From Bdellovibrionales bacterium (lineage in GTDB: Bacteria; Bdellovibrionota; Bdellovibrionia; Bdellovibrionales; UBA1609): DNA of 9,167 bases. The translations under genes were made by a program, and so were the position numbers. This document shows positions 8,000-9,167 of the stretch, in pieces. Each line of letters begins with the position of its first letter. The first letter of the stretch is position 1. The notes under the pieces were generated by a model that did not search any database, was not told where the DNA came from, and saw only the letters and a list, made by a program, of their open reading frames with translations. Location of the stretch: the NCBI GenBank assembly GCA_027451425.1, contig DAIDJH010000049.1, positions 1 to 9,167 on the forward strand, in the 5' to 3' direction.

Positions 8000-8155
8000 C
8001 TATCGCGTGCTGCCGGTCGCTGACTGAATAATTGTTGAACTGCTGCCTGCGCCTGTCCACGCGCCCATGCGCGTTCCCGATGAGCTGCATGCGCTTGCCT
8101 GTATTGCCGACAAAGTCAGCAGCGAAAATGCTATGGCTAAAGCTAGGGTTTTCAT
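8000..8155 (-). CDS. 51-aa exported small protein or lipoprotein, unknown function
   Basis: A short gene that a usual length cutoff would miss. From the ATG at 8155 the product has a textbook signal peptide (MKTLALAIAFSLLTLSAIQ) ending ASA-C. Cleavage by signal peptidase I after ASA is likely. The Cys directly after it also allows lipidation, although Ala at -3 is a poor lipobox. The mature peptide is only about 29 residues and is Ser/Gly/Thr-rich: CSSSGTRMGAWTGAG, then a tail with TIIQSATG. Support for a real gene is the AAGAGGAGA ribosome binding site 7-8 bases upstream, a sigma-54-like promoter predicting a 19-base leader, and a hairpin 8 bases past the stop. Not part of a family I know. 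It is the last gene on the leftward strand of this block, about 92 bases after the 97-aa gene. Confidence 0.75.
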   Translation of the reverse strand: MKTLALAIAFSLLTLSAIQASACSSSGTRMGAWTGAGSSSTIIQSATGSTR

Positions 8156-8184
8156 AAATCGTTCTCCTCTTACAATAACTATAA

Positions 8185-8201
8185 TGCGAACTTTGTGCCA
8201 A
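8185..8201 (-). promoter_or_regulatory. Sigma-54-like promoter for the 51-aa gene
   Basis: On the minus strand TTGGCAC (8201-8195), 5 bases, TCGCA (8189-8185) matches the sigma-54 consensus TTGGCAC-N5-TTGCA except for one base, and keeps the required GG-N10-GC spacing. Transcription would start near 8174, leaving a 19-base leader that contains the full ribosome binding site. A TATAGT hexamer just downstream could be a sigma-70 -10 box, but no -35 is found at the right distance. No enhancer-binding site was recognised. Confidence 0.5.
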
Positions 8202-8247
8202 TCGCCCAGCAGCGTCTATTGTGGTAGAACCGTGAGGTTTCAACTAC

Positions 8248-8541
8248 TTATCGACACGAGCCCGACCGGTCTTTAGTTAAACTTTTGACAGTTGTCGAAC
8301 ACAAATCGGCCTTACTGCTTTCGCCGAGATATCGCCGTGCAAGCTCGGCAACCGGCGTTTTTGACTGTTCAAGTATACTCCCTCGGGGAGCAATCCGTTT
8401 TGTACAACCCGAAACGCAACCATCCATGAGTTGCGCCGCCGTCGCCGTTTCGGTCGGTGCGATTTTAGGTGTCTCATTTTGAGACAACGCCCGAACATTG
8501 GCCGTAAGTGCGAAGGCAAACACAATTAAAATTTGTTTCAT
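8248..8541 (-). CDS. 97-aa exported protein with four cysteines, unknown function
   Basis: The ATG at 8541 begins a signal peptide (MKQILIVFAFALTANVRALS, cleavage probably after ALS or nearby). GGAG lies 5 bases upstream of it, after which the frame gives 97 residues. The open frame extends 16 codons further up but precedes the signal. The mature part is about 75 residues, with Cys42 and Cys46 (DGCVSGC, a helix-like spacing) and Cys81 and Cys96 (DLCSTT, SGSCR). This suggests two disulfides in a small exported protein. The gene lies 44 bases after the YD-repeat gene on the same strand and is probably co-transcribed. It could be an accessory or inhibitor of the repeat protein, but nothing in the sequence proves this. 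Not a family I recognise. Confidence 0.7.
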   Translation of the reverse strand: MKQILIVFAFALTANVRALSQNETPKIAPTETATAAQLMDGCVSGCTKRIAPRGSILEQSKTPVAELARRYLGESSKADLCSTTVKSLTKDRSGSCR

Positions 8542-8585
8542 ATACAGCTCCAGTATAACACGAAAAGCTCGCTGCCGCGAGCACC

Positions 8586-9167
8586 TCAAATATTCGTGAT
8601 GTCCGCCGTCGCCGGTGAAATCAAATCCATCAGATTGCTAAACATATTGGCAACCTGAAGCTCGGCCATCGGATCGGCTGTTTTTTGCGCGTCTAAGCGA
8701 TTGATGGTGCCATCGCTATTGTATTGAAAGTGGATGCTGCCAAGTCCCGGACGGGTAATGACCGCAGGCTTACCCGGAAAGCGCTCATCATATGTGAGAA
8801 GAAGTTTTTTTCGGGATTGATCTTCAATTGTTTTGATTCGCCCCATGAAGTCCCACGTAAGTTTTGCATATTGGCCGTCGGAATTCTTTACGACTTGAAG
8901 ATTACAGCGGTGGGTGTCGTAAAAAAACTTTGTCGTAACGACCTTCGTGCGGTTGTGCCCGCTGCTAGGCCCACGTTCGTTTATTTTAGCCACGGTTTCG
9001 GACAGCTTGTGGCAGCTATCCATGTACGCGTATGTTTGATGCATGTTCGGCATCGATTTAGATTCCAAATCGCCATTTGGATAGTATGTAAATCGTGTAA
9101 TCAACTTGTCTTGCTTAATCTCCGTGGGGCGGCCGAACAATTCGTGATACTTCGTAAGTATCGAATG
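8586..9167 (-). CDS. C-terminal part of a YD/RHS-repeat protein (right edge cuts it)
   Basis: The last 193 residues are visible and the frame is open through base 9167, so the true start is outside; a TTG at 9140 is not a credible start. Several degenerate YD repeats can be seen: FTYYPNGDLESK, KFFYDTHRCNLQVVKNSDGQYAKL, WDFMGRIKTIEDQ, LLTYDERFPGKPAVI and IHFQYNSDGTINRLD. In RHS/YD proteins such repeats build a beta-shell that can enclose a toxin or act in surface adhesion. After the repeats there is only about 35 residues, with an amphipathic helix (MAELQVANMFSNLMDLI), no DPxG-type cleavage core and no room for a toxin domain. It therefore looks like a repeat shell without a C-terminal toxin. 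It is followed by the four-cysteine exported protein. Confidence 0.85.
   Translation of the reverse strand, partial: HSILTKYHELFGRPTEIKQDKLITRFTYYPNGDLESKSMPNMHQTYAYMDSCHKLSETVAKINERGPSSGHNRTKVVTTKFFYDTHRCNLQVVKNSDGQYAKLTWDFMGRIKTIEDQSRKKLLLTYDERFPGKPAVITRPGLGSIHFQYNSDGTINRLDAQKTADPMAELQVANMFSNLMDLISPATADITNI

Noticed and set aside
7950..8243. 97-codon minus-strand frame across the 51-aa gene
   Set aside because: No signal, motif or ribosome binding site; the 51-aa frame in the same place has all of these.

Overview
The window reads as a Gram-negative chromosome segment. The evidence is signal peptides, a probable lipoprotein, two proteins with C-terminal outer-membrane-barrel character, a DedA membrane protein and a groES-groEL operon. 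Many small exported proteins, a stand-alone CheY-like receiver and a secreted-type YD/RHS-repeat protein would fit a Bdellovibrio-like predator or another former deltaproteobacterium. That placement is inference; a GroEL phylogeny would settle it. There are no rRNA or tRNA genes, CRISPR arrays, transposases or phage genes, and base composition looks even throughout.

Layout. (1) 1-403, minus: the start of a membrane-anchored protein with a histidine-kinase-like dimerisation region that lacks the phospho-accepting His; it runs off the left edge. (2) About 570-1800, plus: two unrecognised exported proteins, a probable lipoprotein and a coiled-coil protein. A near-perfect 23-bp palindrome lies between the kinase-like gene and the lipoprotein gene. 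(3) 1828-3856, plus: groES-groEL behind a promoter that fits a heat-shock sigma factor, with no CIRCE element. (4) 3857-6593: two large exported proteins transcribed divergently from a 52-bp gap. Both appear to end in an outer-membrane beta-barrel. One has an N-terminal module resembling FlgT/CsgG-type periplasmic domains, the other a Pro/Ala-rich linker. The first ends directly against groEL, tail to tail. (5) 6620-7979: a DedA-family protein (minus) diverges from a CheY-like response regulator (plus) that is probably translated from a leaderless mRNA. The regulator is followed, after a perfect Shine-Dalgarno sequence, by a 76-aa single-pass membrane protein. (6) 7968-9167, minus: the C-terminal part of a YD/RHS-repeat protein (entering from the right edge), a 97-aa exported protein with four cysteines, and a 51-aa exported peptide. 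The 51-aa gene is very short but has its own sigma-54-like promoter, a strong ribosome binding site and a terminator-like hairpin.

The groESL pair is the only housekeeping unit; the rest is mostly cell-envelope and signalling genes of unknown function. The least ordinary parts are the 51-aa gene, the receiver plus small-membrane-protein pair, and the divergent barrel pair. Nothing here can be named with confidence as a new defence or toxin system from sequence alone.
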